Assembly: GCA_036502625.1 (NCBI GenBank) | Contig: DASXYG010000093.1 | Coordinates: 1 to 45,883 of the forward strand | From: DASXYG01 sp036502625 | Lineage (GTDB): Bacteria > Actinomycetota > Actinomycetes > Streptosporangiales > Streptosporangiaceae | Direction of reading: 5' to 3' | Length of the DNA stretch: 45,883 bases | Shown: piece after piece, positions 34,428-42,709 of the stretch | Layout: every line of letters starts with the position of its first letter | Position numbering within the stretch: the first letter of the stretch is position 1 | Made by a program: the position numbers and the translations under genes | The notes under the pieces: model-generated | Seen by the model: only the letters and a program-made list of their open reading frames with translations | What the model was told of the DNA's origin: nothing | The model's database searches: none

Positions 34428-35201
34428 TCAGCCGGGCAGCCAGCTCACGTGCCCGGCGAGCAGCGCCGAGCCGGTGAACGCGACCACGTCGATCAGCGCG
34501 TGCGCGATGATGAACGGCGCCAGGCGGCCGAAGCGGCGGTAGAGGTACGCGAAGACGACGCCCATCGCCGCGTTGCCGATCAGCCCGCCGATCCCCTGGT
34601 ACAGGTGGTACGAACCGCGCAGCGCCGCGCTGGCCGCGCCCGCGGCCACCGGCGACCACCCGAGGCGGTCGAGCCGGCGCGTGAGGTAGCCGAGCACGAT
34701 CACCTCCTCCAGCACCGCGTTCTGCACGGCGGACAGCACGAGCACCGGGATGCGCCACCAGACGCCGGGGAGCTGCGAGGGCACGACGGTCAGGTTGACG
34801 TCCAGGGCGCGCGCCGCGAAGTACAGCGCCAGGCCCGTGCCGCCGATCGCGGCCGCGATGGCCGCGCCCCACGCGGTGTCGCGGCCGAGGCGCCGCGCGT
34901 CCAGCCCCAGCGCGCGTACGGACTCGCCGTCGCGGGCCAGCAGGTACACCACGAGCGCGACCGGGACGAGCGCGGTCGCGATGCCGAAGAGCTGCCACGC
35001 GAGGTCGAGCCAGGGCCGGCCGGGCGCCTGCGAGCCGACGATCACCGCGGTCTGGCCCGCGAGGCGCTTCGACGCCGTCAGCGACCCGACGAACGAGATG
35101 ACCGCGGAAACCGCCGACGCGCCGAGCGACAGCGCGAGCACGATCGCGACTTCCCAGCCGAGCAGCCGCCGCCGTACGCCCGCCGTCGCATCCTCCGTCA
35201 C
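34428..35201 (-). CDS. CPBP family intramembrane glutamic protease
   Basis: A 257-residue protein with about seven TM helices and GTG start 35201. The Glu-Glu motif is in NAVLEEVIVLGYLTRRL, the second motif in RGSYHLYQG (His) and the third in IIAHALIDVVAF (His). These are the Rce1-like CPBP catalytic features. Such proteases process prenylated or peptide substrates, and several work in bacteriocin maturation or immunity. It lies 60 bases downstream of the ABC permease in the same direction, so it is probably the last gene of that operon. Confidence 0.85.
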   Translation of the reverse strand: MTEDATAGVRRRLLGWEVAIVLALSLGASAVSAVISFVGSLTASKRLAGQTAVIVGSQAPGRPWLDLAWQLFGIATALVPVALVVYLLARDGESVRALGLDARRLGRDTAWGAAIAAAIGGTGLALYFAARALDVNLTVVPSQLPGVWWRIPVLVLSAVQNAVLEEVIVLGYLTRRLDRLGWSPVAAGAASAALRGSYHLYQGIGGLIGNAAMGVVFAYLYRRFGRLAPFIIAHALIDVVAFTGSALLAGHVSWLPG

Positions 35202-35261
35202 CCGGCCGATCCTGCCAGAGCCCCGCGCTACGGACCGGGGCCCGTACCGCGACTGGCGGCG

Positions 35262-37226
35262 TCAGTCCGGGCGCGGCACCGGTTCGGTGGTGACCGCGCG
35301 CAGGACCGGGCGGCTGAGCGCGCTCGCCGCGATCACGCCGCCGAACCCGCAGGCCACGCAGATCAGCAGCGTCACCACGCCGCTCATGCTCATTCCGGCC
35401 AGGCCGAACAGCAGGCTGGGGAACATGCCCGTCAGGATGGCGCCGCCGCCCATGACCACCAGCGGGATCAGCGTCTCCAGCCGCCGCGCCCGGTTCAGCA
35501 CGCGCAGCGGCGTGCCGGCCAGCCGCAGCAGCGCGTACGTCTGCCGCCGGTCCAGCACGGACGACACGCCGGTGATCGCCGCGCTGGCGATCGCCACCAG
35601 GAACGACGCGATCAGCACGATGCGCGTCCCGGTGCCGATGTCGCCCATCAGCACCCGGTCGGTGATCCGGTTGTCCGCGTCGGACGTCGGGGCGTGCCCG
35701 GGCACGATGTCCGCGAGGGCGGTCTTCGCCCGGTTGATCTCCGCGGCGCCGCCGTCCACCCGTACGGTCATCGCGCGCGTCTTCCCGTGCGCGCCGGCCG
35801 TGACCCGGGCGGGCACGTGCGCGGCGGCCAGCCGCTGCCGGGCCGCGGACTCCGCGTGCGGCAGGCCGTCCGCGGTCGTCACGATCGTCAGCCGGCCGGG
35901 CTCGGACGGCCCGGAGTCCGTCGCGAAGGACGGCACCATCGCGAGGAAGCCCGCGATGAACCCGGTGAGCGCGACGCCGCTGACCGTACGCCACGCGGAC
36001 TTCGGGTCGTCCACGAGCCGCCGCCCGGCCAGCAGCCGCTGCGGCGACCGCGCGGTGGCCGCGGTGATCCGGCCGAGCACGCCGACCACCCACGGGCCGA
36101 TCAGCGTGAGCGCGAGGAAGCTGGCGCCCAGGAAGAACAGGGCGATCGCGATGCCGCCCCGGCCCGCCACCGCGAAGCCGACCAGTACGGCGACGAACCC
36201 CGCGAGGCGCAGGACGGTCATCGCCTTCGGCGTCTGCCGCCGCGCCACGCCGAGCGGCGACACGACCACCCGCCGCAGCCCGGCCAGCGCGCTGACGCCG
36301 ACCAGCAGCGGCACACCGGCGAGCACGCCGAGCAGCGGCAGCACGCCGACCCACAGGTCCGAGACGAACCAGGTGCCGCCGCCCAGCGATATCCGGCTGA
36401 TCAGCGGTAGCGACGCCGCGTACGCGGCCGCGCCCACGACCGCGCCGAGCACGCCGGTCAGCACCGCCTCGGCCGTGGTCATCGCCACCACCTGCCGCGG
36501 TGTCGCGCCGACCAGCCGCAGCGCCGCGAGCCGCTGGTCGCGCCGCGCCACCGTCAGCCGGGCCGCCGCGCCCCCGAAAACGAGCAGCGGCACGACGAGC
36601 AGCACGGTGGCCAGCGCGGTGAGGAGCTGGTACGACACGGCCTGGTCGGAGGTGCGCCCGGCGAAGCCCGCGATCGGCGTCGGCTCGTACGCGCCGTCCT
36701 GGTCGCCGAGGTCCGCGCCCCCGCCGCGGACCGGCAGCTCGGACGGCTTGGCGCCGGTCACCGCGACCAGCTCGCCCGGACGGGTCAGCGCCGCGTCGCC
36801 GAGCGTCCCCGCGACCGTGCCGAACCGGTCGGCGAGTTGGTCGGCGGGCATCCGCTTCAGCAGGTCCGCGAGGGCGGGGGAGACGTACGTGCGCCCCGGC
36901 CGCGGGAACCCCGGCGCGCCGGGCGGTGCGGGCGCGCCGGGCTTCAGCGCGGCCAGCCGCACGTCGGTGATCCGCTGGGTCGCGCCGCCCACCGTGGCGT
37001 ACTGGGGCGCGACGGCCTCGACCGCGACCGCGTCCTGCGCCGCGGCCTTGGGCGCGCGCCACGCCTCGCGGTCCGCGCGCTGCCCGAACGCGAGGTTCCC
37101 GGCCAGCGCGAACAGCAGCAGCCCGGTGGTCACGGCGACCGTGGCCACGGTCAGCCCACTGGCGAGCCAGCCGCGTCTTCCGCCGCCGCGCAGCAGCCGC
37201 CAGGCCAAGGTGAGGGACGCGCTCAC
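35262..37226 (-). CDS. ABC transporter permease, FtsX/MacB-type
   Basis: A 654-residue permease. GTG 37226 overlaps the ATPase stop (GTGA); a longer in-frame start at 37280 lies inside the ATPase. The N-terminal helix (LTVATVAVTTGLLLFALAG) precedes a large external segment of ~170 residues, then an FtsX block with three helices, a middle helix pair, a second external region (~430-500) and a C-terminal FtsX block (VLLIASFLVAIASAAITGV). This two-block design is typical of actinobacterial export or lipid/peptide-release permeases. With the divergent two-component system it suggests envelope-active peptide resistance. Confidence 0.88.
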   Translation of the reverse strand: MSASLTLAWRLLRGGGRRGWLASGLTVATVAVTTGLLLFALAGNLAFGQRADREAWRAPKAAAQDAVAVEAVAPQYATVGGATQRITDVRLAALKPGAPAPPGAPGFPRPGRTYVSPALADLLKRMPADQLADRFGTVAGTLGDAALTRPGELVAVTGAKPSELPVRGGGADLGDQDGAYEPTPIAGFAGRTSDQAVSYQLLTALATVLLVVPLLVFGGAAARLTVARRDQRLAALRLVGATPRQVVAMTTAEAVLTGVLGAVVGAAAYAASLPLISRISLGGGTWFVSDLWVGVLPLLGVLAGVPLLVGVSALAGLRRVVVSPLGVARRQTPKAMTVLRLAGFVAVLVGFAVAGRGGIAIALFFLGASFLALTLIGPWVVGVLGRITAATARSPQRLLAGRRLVDDPKSAWRTVSGVALTGFIAGFLAMVPSFATDSGPSEPGRLTIVTTADGLPHAESAARQRLAAAHVPARVTAGAHGKTRAMTVRVDGGAAEINRAKTALADIVPGHAPTSDADNRITDRVLMGDIGTGTRIVLIASFLVAIASAAITGVSSVLDRRQTYALLRLAGTPLRVLNRARRLETLIPLVVMGGGAILTGMFPSLLFGLAGMSMSGVVTLLICVACGFGGVIAASALSRPVLRAVTTEPVPRPD

Positions 37227-37912
37227 GCCGCGACCTCCTGCGTCAGGCGGCCGTCGCGGACCTCGACGACCTGGTCGCACCAGGCCGCGACCCGCTGGTC
37301 GTGGGTGACGAGGATCAGCGAGGCGCCGTGGTGGCGCGCCGCCTCGACGAGCAGCCGCATCGTGTCGTGCCCGGTGGCCTGGTCAAGCGCGCCGGTCGGC
37401 TCGTCCGCGAAGATCACGGACGGCCCGCTGACCAGCGCACGGGCCAGCGCGACCCGCTGCGCCTGCCCGCCGGACAGCTCGCCGGGGCGCCGCCGCTCCA
37501 TGCCGCCCAGCCCCAGCGGGCCGAACCACGTACGGGCCTGCTGGACGGCGCGCTGCGCGGGCACGCCGTCGAGCATCAGCGGCAGCGCCACGTTCTCGTC
37601 CGCGGGCAGTTCCGGCAGGAGCTGGCCGAACTGGAACAGGAAGCCGAACCGGGTGCGCCGCAGCTCGCTGCGGCGGTTCTCGTTCAGCGTGTCGATGCGC
37701 TGGCCGAGCAGGGTGACGGCGCCGTCGTCCGGGCGCATGATGCCCGCGAGGCAGTGCAGCAGCGTGGACTTGCCCGACCCGCTGGGGCCCATGATGGCCA
37801 CGGACCCGCCGGCGCGGACGGCGATGTCCACCCCGGCGAGCGCGACGGTCGGCCCGAACCGCTTCACCAGACCCGTACCGGCCAGCACCGTCGTCTCGGA
37901 CGGCCCGGTCAC
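37223..37912 (-). CDS. ABC transporter ATP-binding protein, MacB/LolD-like
   Basis: A 229-residue ATPase. Walker A GPSGSGKST is at residues 42-50, the Q-loop at FLFQFGQLLPELPADEN, the signature LSGGQAQRVALARAL, Walker B VIFADEPTGALD and the switch His in LILVTHDQRVAAW. GTG 37912 overlaps the microprotein stop by four bases and its own stop overlaps the permease start, so all three are coupled. It powers the FtsX-type permease. Confidence 0.93.
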   Translation of the reverse strand: MTGPSETTVLAGTGLVKRFGPTVALAGVDIAVRAGGSVAIMGPSGSGKSTLLHCLAGIMRPDDGAVTLLGQRIDTLNENRRSELRRTRFGFLFQFGQLLPELPADENVALPLMLDGVPAQRAVQQARTWFGPLGLGGMERRRPGELSGGQAQRVALARALVSGPSVIFADEPTGALDQATGHDTMRLLVEAARHHGASLILVTHDQRVAAWCDQVVEVRDGRLTQEVAA

Positions 37913-38118
37913 GCGGACGCGCCCGCGCCGTGGTGGCGGTCGTCGTGGTGGTGGCGGTCGTGGTGGTGCCGGTTGGCCCGGCCCTGCGTGTACTCCCAGA
38001 ACGGCAGGAACGCGCCCGCCGCGATGAAGAACACACCCGCTGTGACGATGAGGAACGAATCGATGAACTGGTTACCCGTCATGCCTTCAACGATCGCGAG
38101 TTCGCAGGTCACGCACAT
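37909..38118 (-). CDS. One-pass membrane microprotein with CxxC and His-rich tail
   Basis: A 69-residue protein if ATG 38118 is the start, or 57 if ATG 38082. It has an N-terminal CVTC, one TM helix (FIDSFLIVTAGVFFIAAGAFLPFWEY) and a tail containing HHHDRHHHDDRHH. The CxxC and His/Asp cluster could bind zinc, copper or nickel. Its stop overlaps the ATPase start (GTGA), which argues for a real translated gene. Neither start has a good ribosome site. I do not recognise a named family. It may be a sensor or accessory subunit of the ABC system. Confidence 0.55.
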   Translation of the reverse strand: MCVTCELAIVEGMTGNQFIDSFLIVTAGVFFIAAGAFLPFWEYTQGRANRHHHDRHHHDDRHHGAGASA

Positions 38119-38249
38119 CGGTTGGAGGATTGGTCCCGGACGGCGCCGATCGACCGAATGACCGATCCGCCGGTACGACCGTGGCCGTAGCGTGTTCGCT
38201 GAACGGACACGGGCGGCATGCCCAGACACGGGGGACGGAGTTTCACGCG

Positions 38250-39395
38250 GTGCGACCCGACAACCGGAGCACGCTCGGCTGCTTCATCCAGGCGGGCCTC
38301 GCGGTGGCGACGGCCTTCCTGCTGCTCGCGGACGCGGGGATCGGCCTCGCGTCGGGCCGCGGGCCGTGGCCGCTCGTCCTCGTGTCCGGGCTCGTCACGG
38401 CCGTCATGGCGCTGCTCTACCGGGTCGACCTCGAGCTGCGCGCGTCCATCGCCGTCGGGTTCTCGCTGACCGTCACCGGCGTGATCTTCCTGGTCCAGGG
38501 CGCCATGTTCTGGGGGTTCACCGAGACCTGCGCGCTGACGCTGCTGATGATCATGTGCGTACGGCGCTGCGCCACCCGGCAGGCCATCGCGTTCGCCGTG
38601 CTCATCGGCATCTCGATGCTGCTCATGGCGTTCCGCGCGCGGCCGCTGCTCGCCGACGTGCTGTGGTCGATGATGATGGCGATCCTGGCCGGCGCGGCGA
38701 TCGGCGTGGGCGCGTACCTCAGGTCGGTGGACAACCGGCGGGCCCGCGCGATGGTCGGCGCCCGGCAGTCCGAGCGCCTCGAGCTCGCCCGCGACCTGCA
38801 CGACTTCGTCGCCCACCACATCACCGGCATCGTCGTGCAGACGCAGGCGGCCCGCTACGTCGCGCAGACCAGCCCGGAGCAGACCGCCGAGATGCTGGCC
38901 AACATCGAGGGCGCCGCCGTCCAGGCGCTGGCGTCCATGCGGCGGCTGGTCACGGTGCTGCGCACCGACCCGTCCGAGGGTGCCGCGACCCGCCCGGCCG
39001 GCGGCCTCGCCCAGGTCGACGAGCTGGTCACCGGCTTCGCGCGCGGCGGGCCGCCGGCCACGCTCGAGATCGACCCCGGGCTCGTGCACCGCGAGCTGCC
39101 GCCCGAGGTCGCCACCACCGTGCACCGCGTCGTCCAGGAGTCGCTGACCAACGCGCGCAAGCACGCCGCCGACGCCACGCTCGTCCGCGTCACCGTCCGC
39201 GAGCGCGCCAACGGCGTCGAGGTGGCGGTGCGCGACGACGGCAAGGGCACGGGACGCCGCATGCCGCGGGACGCCACCGGCGGCGGCTTCGGCATCGTCG
39301 GCCTCGCCGAACGCGTCCGTACGGTCGGCGGCCACCTGCACGCCGGGCCACGGCCCGAGGGCGGCTGGGAGGTCGTCGCCTGGTTCGCCGTATAG
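38250..39395 (+). CDS. Sensor histidine kinase, NarL-type two-component system
   Basis: A 381-residue membrane kinase. GTG 38250 follows GGGGACGGAG at nine bases; an in-frame ATG at 38130 would place 40 non-membrane residues first. Four or five TM helices fill residues ~10-160 with little external sequence, as in intramembrane-sensing kinases. His184 in ARDLHDFVAHH is the phosphoacceptor (HisKA_3), and the ATPase domain has ESLTNARKHA, VRDDGKG and GFGIVGLAERV. It pairs with the response regulator 30 bases downstream and is divergent from the ABC operon. Confidence 0.92.
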   Translation: MRPDNRSTLGCFIQAGLAVATAFLLLADAGIGLASGRGPWPLVLVSGLVTAVMALLYRVDLELRASIAVGFSLTVTGVIFLVQGAMFWGFTETCALTLLMIMCVRRCATRQAIAFAVLIGISMLLMAFRARPLLADVLWSMMMAILAGAAIGVGAYLRSVDNRRARAMVGARQSERLELARDLHDFVAHHITGIVVQTQAARYVAQTSPEQTAEMLANIEGAAVQALASMRRLVTVLRTDPSEGAATRPAGGLAQVDELVTGFARGGPPATLEIDPGLVHRELPPEVATTVHRVVQESLTNARKHAADATLVRVTVRERANGVEVAVRDDGKGTGRRMPRDATGGGFGIVGLAERVRTVGGHLHAGPRPEGGWEVVAWFAV

Positions 39396-39425
39396 GGCGG
39401 GCCGCGGGCCTGGCACAATCTCGGT

Positions 39426-40082
39426 GTGCCGATCAGTGTCCTAGTCGCCGATGATCAGCAGATGGTGCGCACCGGGTTCCGGATGATCATCGAGGCCCAG
39501 CCGGACATGACGGTCGTCGCCGAGGCCGCCGACGGGGTGGAGGCGGTCGAGGCCGCGCGCAGGCTGCGCCCCGACGTCTGCCTGCTCGACATCCGGATGC
39601 CGCGCCTCGACGGGCTCGAGGCCACCCGGGTGCTCGCCGGACCCGGGGTCGCCGACCCCCTGCGCGTCGTCATCGTCACCACGTTCGACCTCGACGAATA
39701 CGTCTACGGCGCGCTGCGCGGCGGCGCGAGCGGCTTCCTGCTGAAGGACAGCGGGCCGGCGCTGCTCGTCGAGGCCGTCCACGCGGCGGCGCGCGGCGAC
39801 GCCCTCGTCTCGCCGTCCATCACCGTACGGCTGCTCTCGCACGTCGCCGAGGGGCGCGCGCCCGCGAACGCGTCGCTGGCCCCCGCGCAGCCGCTCACCG
39901 AGCGCGAGCTCGACGTCGTGCGGCTGATCGCGCGCGGGCGTACGAACACCGAGATCGCGCAGGAGCTGTTCGTCTCGCTGTCCACGGTGAAGACCCACCT
40001 CGGCAACATCTACACCAAGATCGGCGCGCGAAATCGCGTGGAGGTCGCCGCGTGGGCCTGGGAGTCTGGGGTCGTCTCATGA
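39426..40082 (+). CDS. NarL/LuxR-type response regulator
   Basis: A 218-residue regulator. The receiver domain has Asp55 in LLDIRMP, acidic ADDQ at the start and Lys in FLLKDSG. The LuxR HTH at ~150-210 reads LTERELDVVRLIARGRTNTEIAQELFVSLSTVKTHLGNIYTKIGARNRVE. The start is GTG at 39426. Its cognate kinase is directly upstream. The divergent microprotein-ABC-CPBP operon is the obvious candidate target. Confidence 0.94.
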   Translation: MPISVLVADDQQMVRTGFRMIIEAQPDMTVVAEAADGVEAVEAARRLRPDVCLLDIRMPRLDGLEATRVLAGPGVADPLRVVIVTTFDLDEYVYGALRGGASGFLLKDSGPALLVEAVHAAARGDALVSPSITVRLLSHVAEGRAPANASLAPAQPLTERELDVVRLIARGRTNTEIAQELFVSLSTVKTHLGNIYTKIGARNRVEVAAWAWESGVVS

Positions 40083-40109
40083 CCGCCGCGCCCTGACGAA
40101 GGAGGCCGG

Positions 40110-41144
40110 ATGCTCCCGTGGTCCGATGAGCTGGCCGGACGCATCGACGAGCACGTCTTCACCAGCGAACTGCTGCGTGAGAACCCGCTCGGCGACCCGT
40201 ACGAACGGCCCCTGTGGGTCTATGTGCCGCCCGGCTACGACGCCGACCAGGGCGTCCGCTACCCGAGCGTCTACGTCATCCAGGGCTACACCGGCCACCT
40301 CGCCATGTGGCGCAACCGCGCGCCGTTCCGCCAGCCGTTCCCCGAGACGGCCGACAAGGTCTTCGCGTCCGGCGCGGCGCCCGGCGCGATCATCGTCTAC
40401 GTCGACGCCTGGACCAGCGTCGGCGGCAGCCAGTTCCTCGACTCGCCCGGCACCGGGAGGTACCACTCGTACCTCTGCGACGAGGTCGTCCCCTGGGTCG
40501 ACGCGCACTACCGCACGCTCGCCGGCCGCGACCACCGGGCGATCACCGGGAAGTCCTCCGGCGGCTACGGCGCGATGATCACGCCGATGCTGCGCCCCGA
40601 CCTCTTCGGCGCGCTCGCCACCCACGCGGGCGACGCGCAGTTCGAGGCCTGCCTCGCGCCGGCCTTCCCCAGCCTGGCCCGCGCCCTCCGCGACCACTAC
40701 CACGGCTCGTACCCCGCGTTCCTCGACGACGTGAAGGGCCGCACCCTCGGCATCCACGAGATGGACATCGAGCTGATGGAGATGTACGGCTACGCCTCGG
40801 CGTACTCCGCCGACGCCGACGGCACCGTGCGCATGCCGTTCGACGAGACGGGCCGTCTCGTGCCGGACGTCTGGGAGCGCTGGCTCGTGAACGACCCCGT
40901 CCGCATGGCCCGCCGCCCCGAGTACGCGCGCGCCCTGGCGTCCATGCGCGCGATCTGGATCGACGCCGGCACCCGCGACGAGTTCTACCTCGACCTCGGC
41001 GCCACCGCGTTCCACCGCGCCGTACGCGACGCCGGCGTGGCCGACCGCGACATCCGCTTCGAGCTCTTCGACGCCACCCATATGGGCATCGACTACCGCT
41101 ATCCGCTCTCCCTCGCCTGGCTGGCCGACCGCATCGCCGCCTAA
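40110..41144 (+). CDS. Putative esterase, EstD/PF00756-like alpha/beta hydrolase
   Basis: A 344-residue cytosolic hydrolase after a GGAGG site. YEREADERS-type opening is replaced by ENPLGDPYERPLWVYVPPGYD, typical of PF00756 esterases. The nucleophile is Ser149 in GKSSGGYGA and the likely base His324 in FDATHMG. No signal peptide is seen. It is 27 bases after the response regulator and may be read through from it. The substrate is unknown. Confidence 0.85.
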   Translation: MLPWSDELAGRIDEHVFTSELLRENPLGDPYERPLWVYVPPGYDADQGVRYPSVYVIQGYTGHLAMWRNRAPFRQPFPETADKVFASGAAPGAIIVYVDAWTSVGGSQFLDSPGTGRYHSYLCDEVVPWVDAHYRTLAGRDHRAITGKSSGGYGAMITPMLRPDLFGALATHAGDAQFEACLAPAFPSLARALRDHYHGSYPAFLDDVKGRTLGIHEMDIELMEMYGYASAYSADADGTVRMPFDETGRLVPDVWERWLVNDPVRMARRPEYARALASMRAIWIDAGTRDEFYLDLGATAFHRAVRDAGVADRDIRFELFDATHMGIDYRYPLSLAWLADRIAA

Positions 41145-41175
41145 CGCGGCCCATCCACCCCGCCGTACGGGGACA

Positions 41176-41862
41176 ATGGTGCGCGTGGAGACGCCCGGCT
41201 ACGAGATCGAGCAGCAGTTGTGCGCGGCGGGCCCGCGGGCCGTCGCCGGGGTCGACGAGGTCGGCCGCGGCGCCTGGGCCGGGCCGCTGCTCGTCGGCGC
41301 GGCCATCACCGACTTCAGCGAGCCGCCCGCCGGGCTCGCCGACTCCAAGGCGCTGACCGCCGCGCGCCGCGACACCATCGCCGCCGAGCTCGACGCCTGG
41401 GCGGTCGGCCTCGGCTACGGCATGGCCTCGCCCGCGGAGATCGACGAGCTCGGCATGACCGAGGCGCTGCGCCTGGCGTCCGTACGCGCGCTCGACGCCC
41501 TGCCCCAGCGGCCCGACGTCGTGATCCTCGACGGCAAGCACGACTTCCTCGGCTCCCCATGGGTGGTGCGCTGCCAGGTGAAGGCCGACGCCGTGAGCGT
41601 GTCGGTCGCCGCCGCGTCCGTCGCCGCGAAGGTGCGCCGCGACTCCCTCATGGCCGAGCTCGGCGCCGACCACCCCGACTTCCGCTTCGGCGACAACGCC
41701 GGCTACCCCGCGCCCGTCCACCGCGCGGCGCTGGAACGCCTCGGCCCCACCCCGCACCACCGCATGTCCTGGTCCTACCTGGACGACCTGCCGCAATGGC
41801 GCCACCTGAAGCGCCACCGCGACCCCAACGTGGCCACCGGCCAGCTCACGCTCGGCATCTGA
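41176..41862 (+). CDS. rnhB: Ribonuclease HII
   Basis: A 228-residue RNase HII that removes ribonucleotides and RNA primers from DNA. Asp27-Glu28 in GVDEVGRG, Asp119 in ILDGKHD and Asp138 in KADAVS give the four acidic metal ligands, with spacings close to E. coli RnhB (16/17/108/126). AAASVAAKVRRDSLM is the next family block. The length is normal. A small CCCCG/CGGGG hairpin sits just before ATG 41176. Confidence 0.95.
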   Translation: MVRVETPGYEIEQQLCAAGPRAVAGVDEVGRGAWAGPLLVGAAITDFSEPPAGLADSKALTAARRDTIAAELDAWAVGLGYGMASPAEIDELGMTEALRLASVRALDALPQRPDVVILDGKHDFLGSPWVVRCQVKADAVSVSVAAASVAAKVRRDSLMAELGADHPDFRFGDNAGYPAPVHRAALERLGPTPHHRMSWSYLDDLPQWRHLKRHRDPNVATGQLTLGI

Positions 41863-41879
41863 GCCCGGCGACGTGACAG

Positions 41880-41903
41880 GCCGCCCCGTACGGGTAGGGC
41901 GGC
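41880..41903 (+). promoter_or_regulatory. Hairpin over the ribosome site of the HhH gene
   Basis: GCCGCCC (41880-41886) and GGGCGGC (41897-41903) are perfect 7-base arms enclosing CCGTACGG-containing loop sequence, ending four bases before ATG 41908. The only Shine-Dalgarno-like purines (AGGGCGG) lie in the 3' arm, so translation may be limited. It could also be an rnhB terminator. Confidence 0.45.
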
Positions 41904-41907
41904 GACC

Positions 41908-42558
41908 ATGGCGACGAAACTCCTCCGGCGGCTGCTCGACGAGGCGGGCACGACGTACGCGCGTGCCGCCGGCATCCGCCTGCGCGACACGCCCGCGCCG
42001 CTGTGGCAACTGCTCGTCCTGGCGAACCTGCTCAGCGCGCGCATCTCGGCGGACATCGCGGTGGCCGCCGCGCGCGAGCTGTCCGCCGCCGGCGGCACCA
42101 CCCCGGCGGGCATGGCCGAGCTGACCTGGCAGCAGCGGGTGGACGCGCTCGGCCGCGGCCACTACGTCCGGTACGACGAGAGCACCGCCACCCGGCTCGG
42201 CGAATGCGCCGACCTCGTACGCCGCGAATACGCGGGGGACCTGCGCAAACTGGCCGAGCGCGCCGGCCGCGACCCGGCCGCCGTCGGCCGGCGGCTGCGG
42301 GAGTTCCCCGGCATCGGGCCGACCGGCGTGGCGATCTTCTGCCGCGAGGCGCAGGGCGTCTGGCCGTTCCTGCGCCCCCAGCTCGACAAGACCGCGCTGG
42401 ACGGTGCGCGGCGTGTCGGCCTCCCCGACGACAGGGACCGGCTCTCCGCGCTGGTCGAGGGCGCGGACCTGGCCGCGTTCGCCGCCGCGCTCGTCCGTGT
42501 GGCGCGCGATCCCGATCTCGCCGAGAAGATCACCTCAGGCCGTCCGTCCGGTCACTGA
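41908..42558 (+). CDS. HhH-GPD endonuclease III-like protein
   Basis: A 216-residue protein with the helix-hairpin-helix fold. The motif is FPGIGPTGVAIF, then an Asp in PQLDKTALDGARRVGLP. The Lys that endonuclease III uses for strand cleavage (GVGRKTA) is absent, and no C-terminal four-Cys iron-sulfur loop is present. It is therefore either a monofunctional glycosylase with unusual specificity or a structural DNA-binding homologue. It follows rnhB, another nucleic-acid repair gene. Confidence 0.78.
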   Translation: MATKLLRRLLDEAGTTYARAAGIRLRDTPAPLWQLLVLANLLSARISADIAVAAARELSAAGGTTPAGMAELTWQQRVDALGRGHYVRYDESTATRLGECADLVRREYAGDLRKLAERAGRDPAAVGRRLREFPGIGPTGVAIFCREAQGVWPFLRPQLDKTALDGARRVGLPDDRDRLSALVEGADLAAFAAALVRVARDPDLAEKITSGRPSGH

Positions 42559-42709
42559 CCGGTACCGATGTGCCTCCGACACGCGGTGCACTCCGCGATC
42601 GGCCATGACGTCGCGCCCGCGGCTCGCTACGGTGGGGAAAGCCACGGCGGCCGAGGGCGGTCGCGATGGGCTATACAAGACGCGCGTCGTAGTCGATTGG
42701 GGTGAACCG

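Noticed and set aside
33724..37062. 1112-codon minus-strand frame over maf, CPBP and the ABC permease
   Set aside because: Arg/Gly/Ala-rich translation without motifs; the permease and protease frames carry clear membrane and family signatures instead.
42568..42705. 45-codon ORF ending just before the AAA+ gene
   Set aside because: It has no ribosome site, no hydrophobic or conserved pattern, and an Arg/Gly-rich composition; probably leader DNA.
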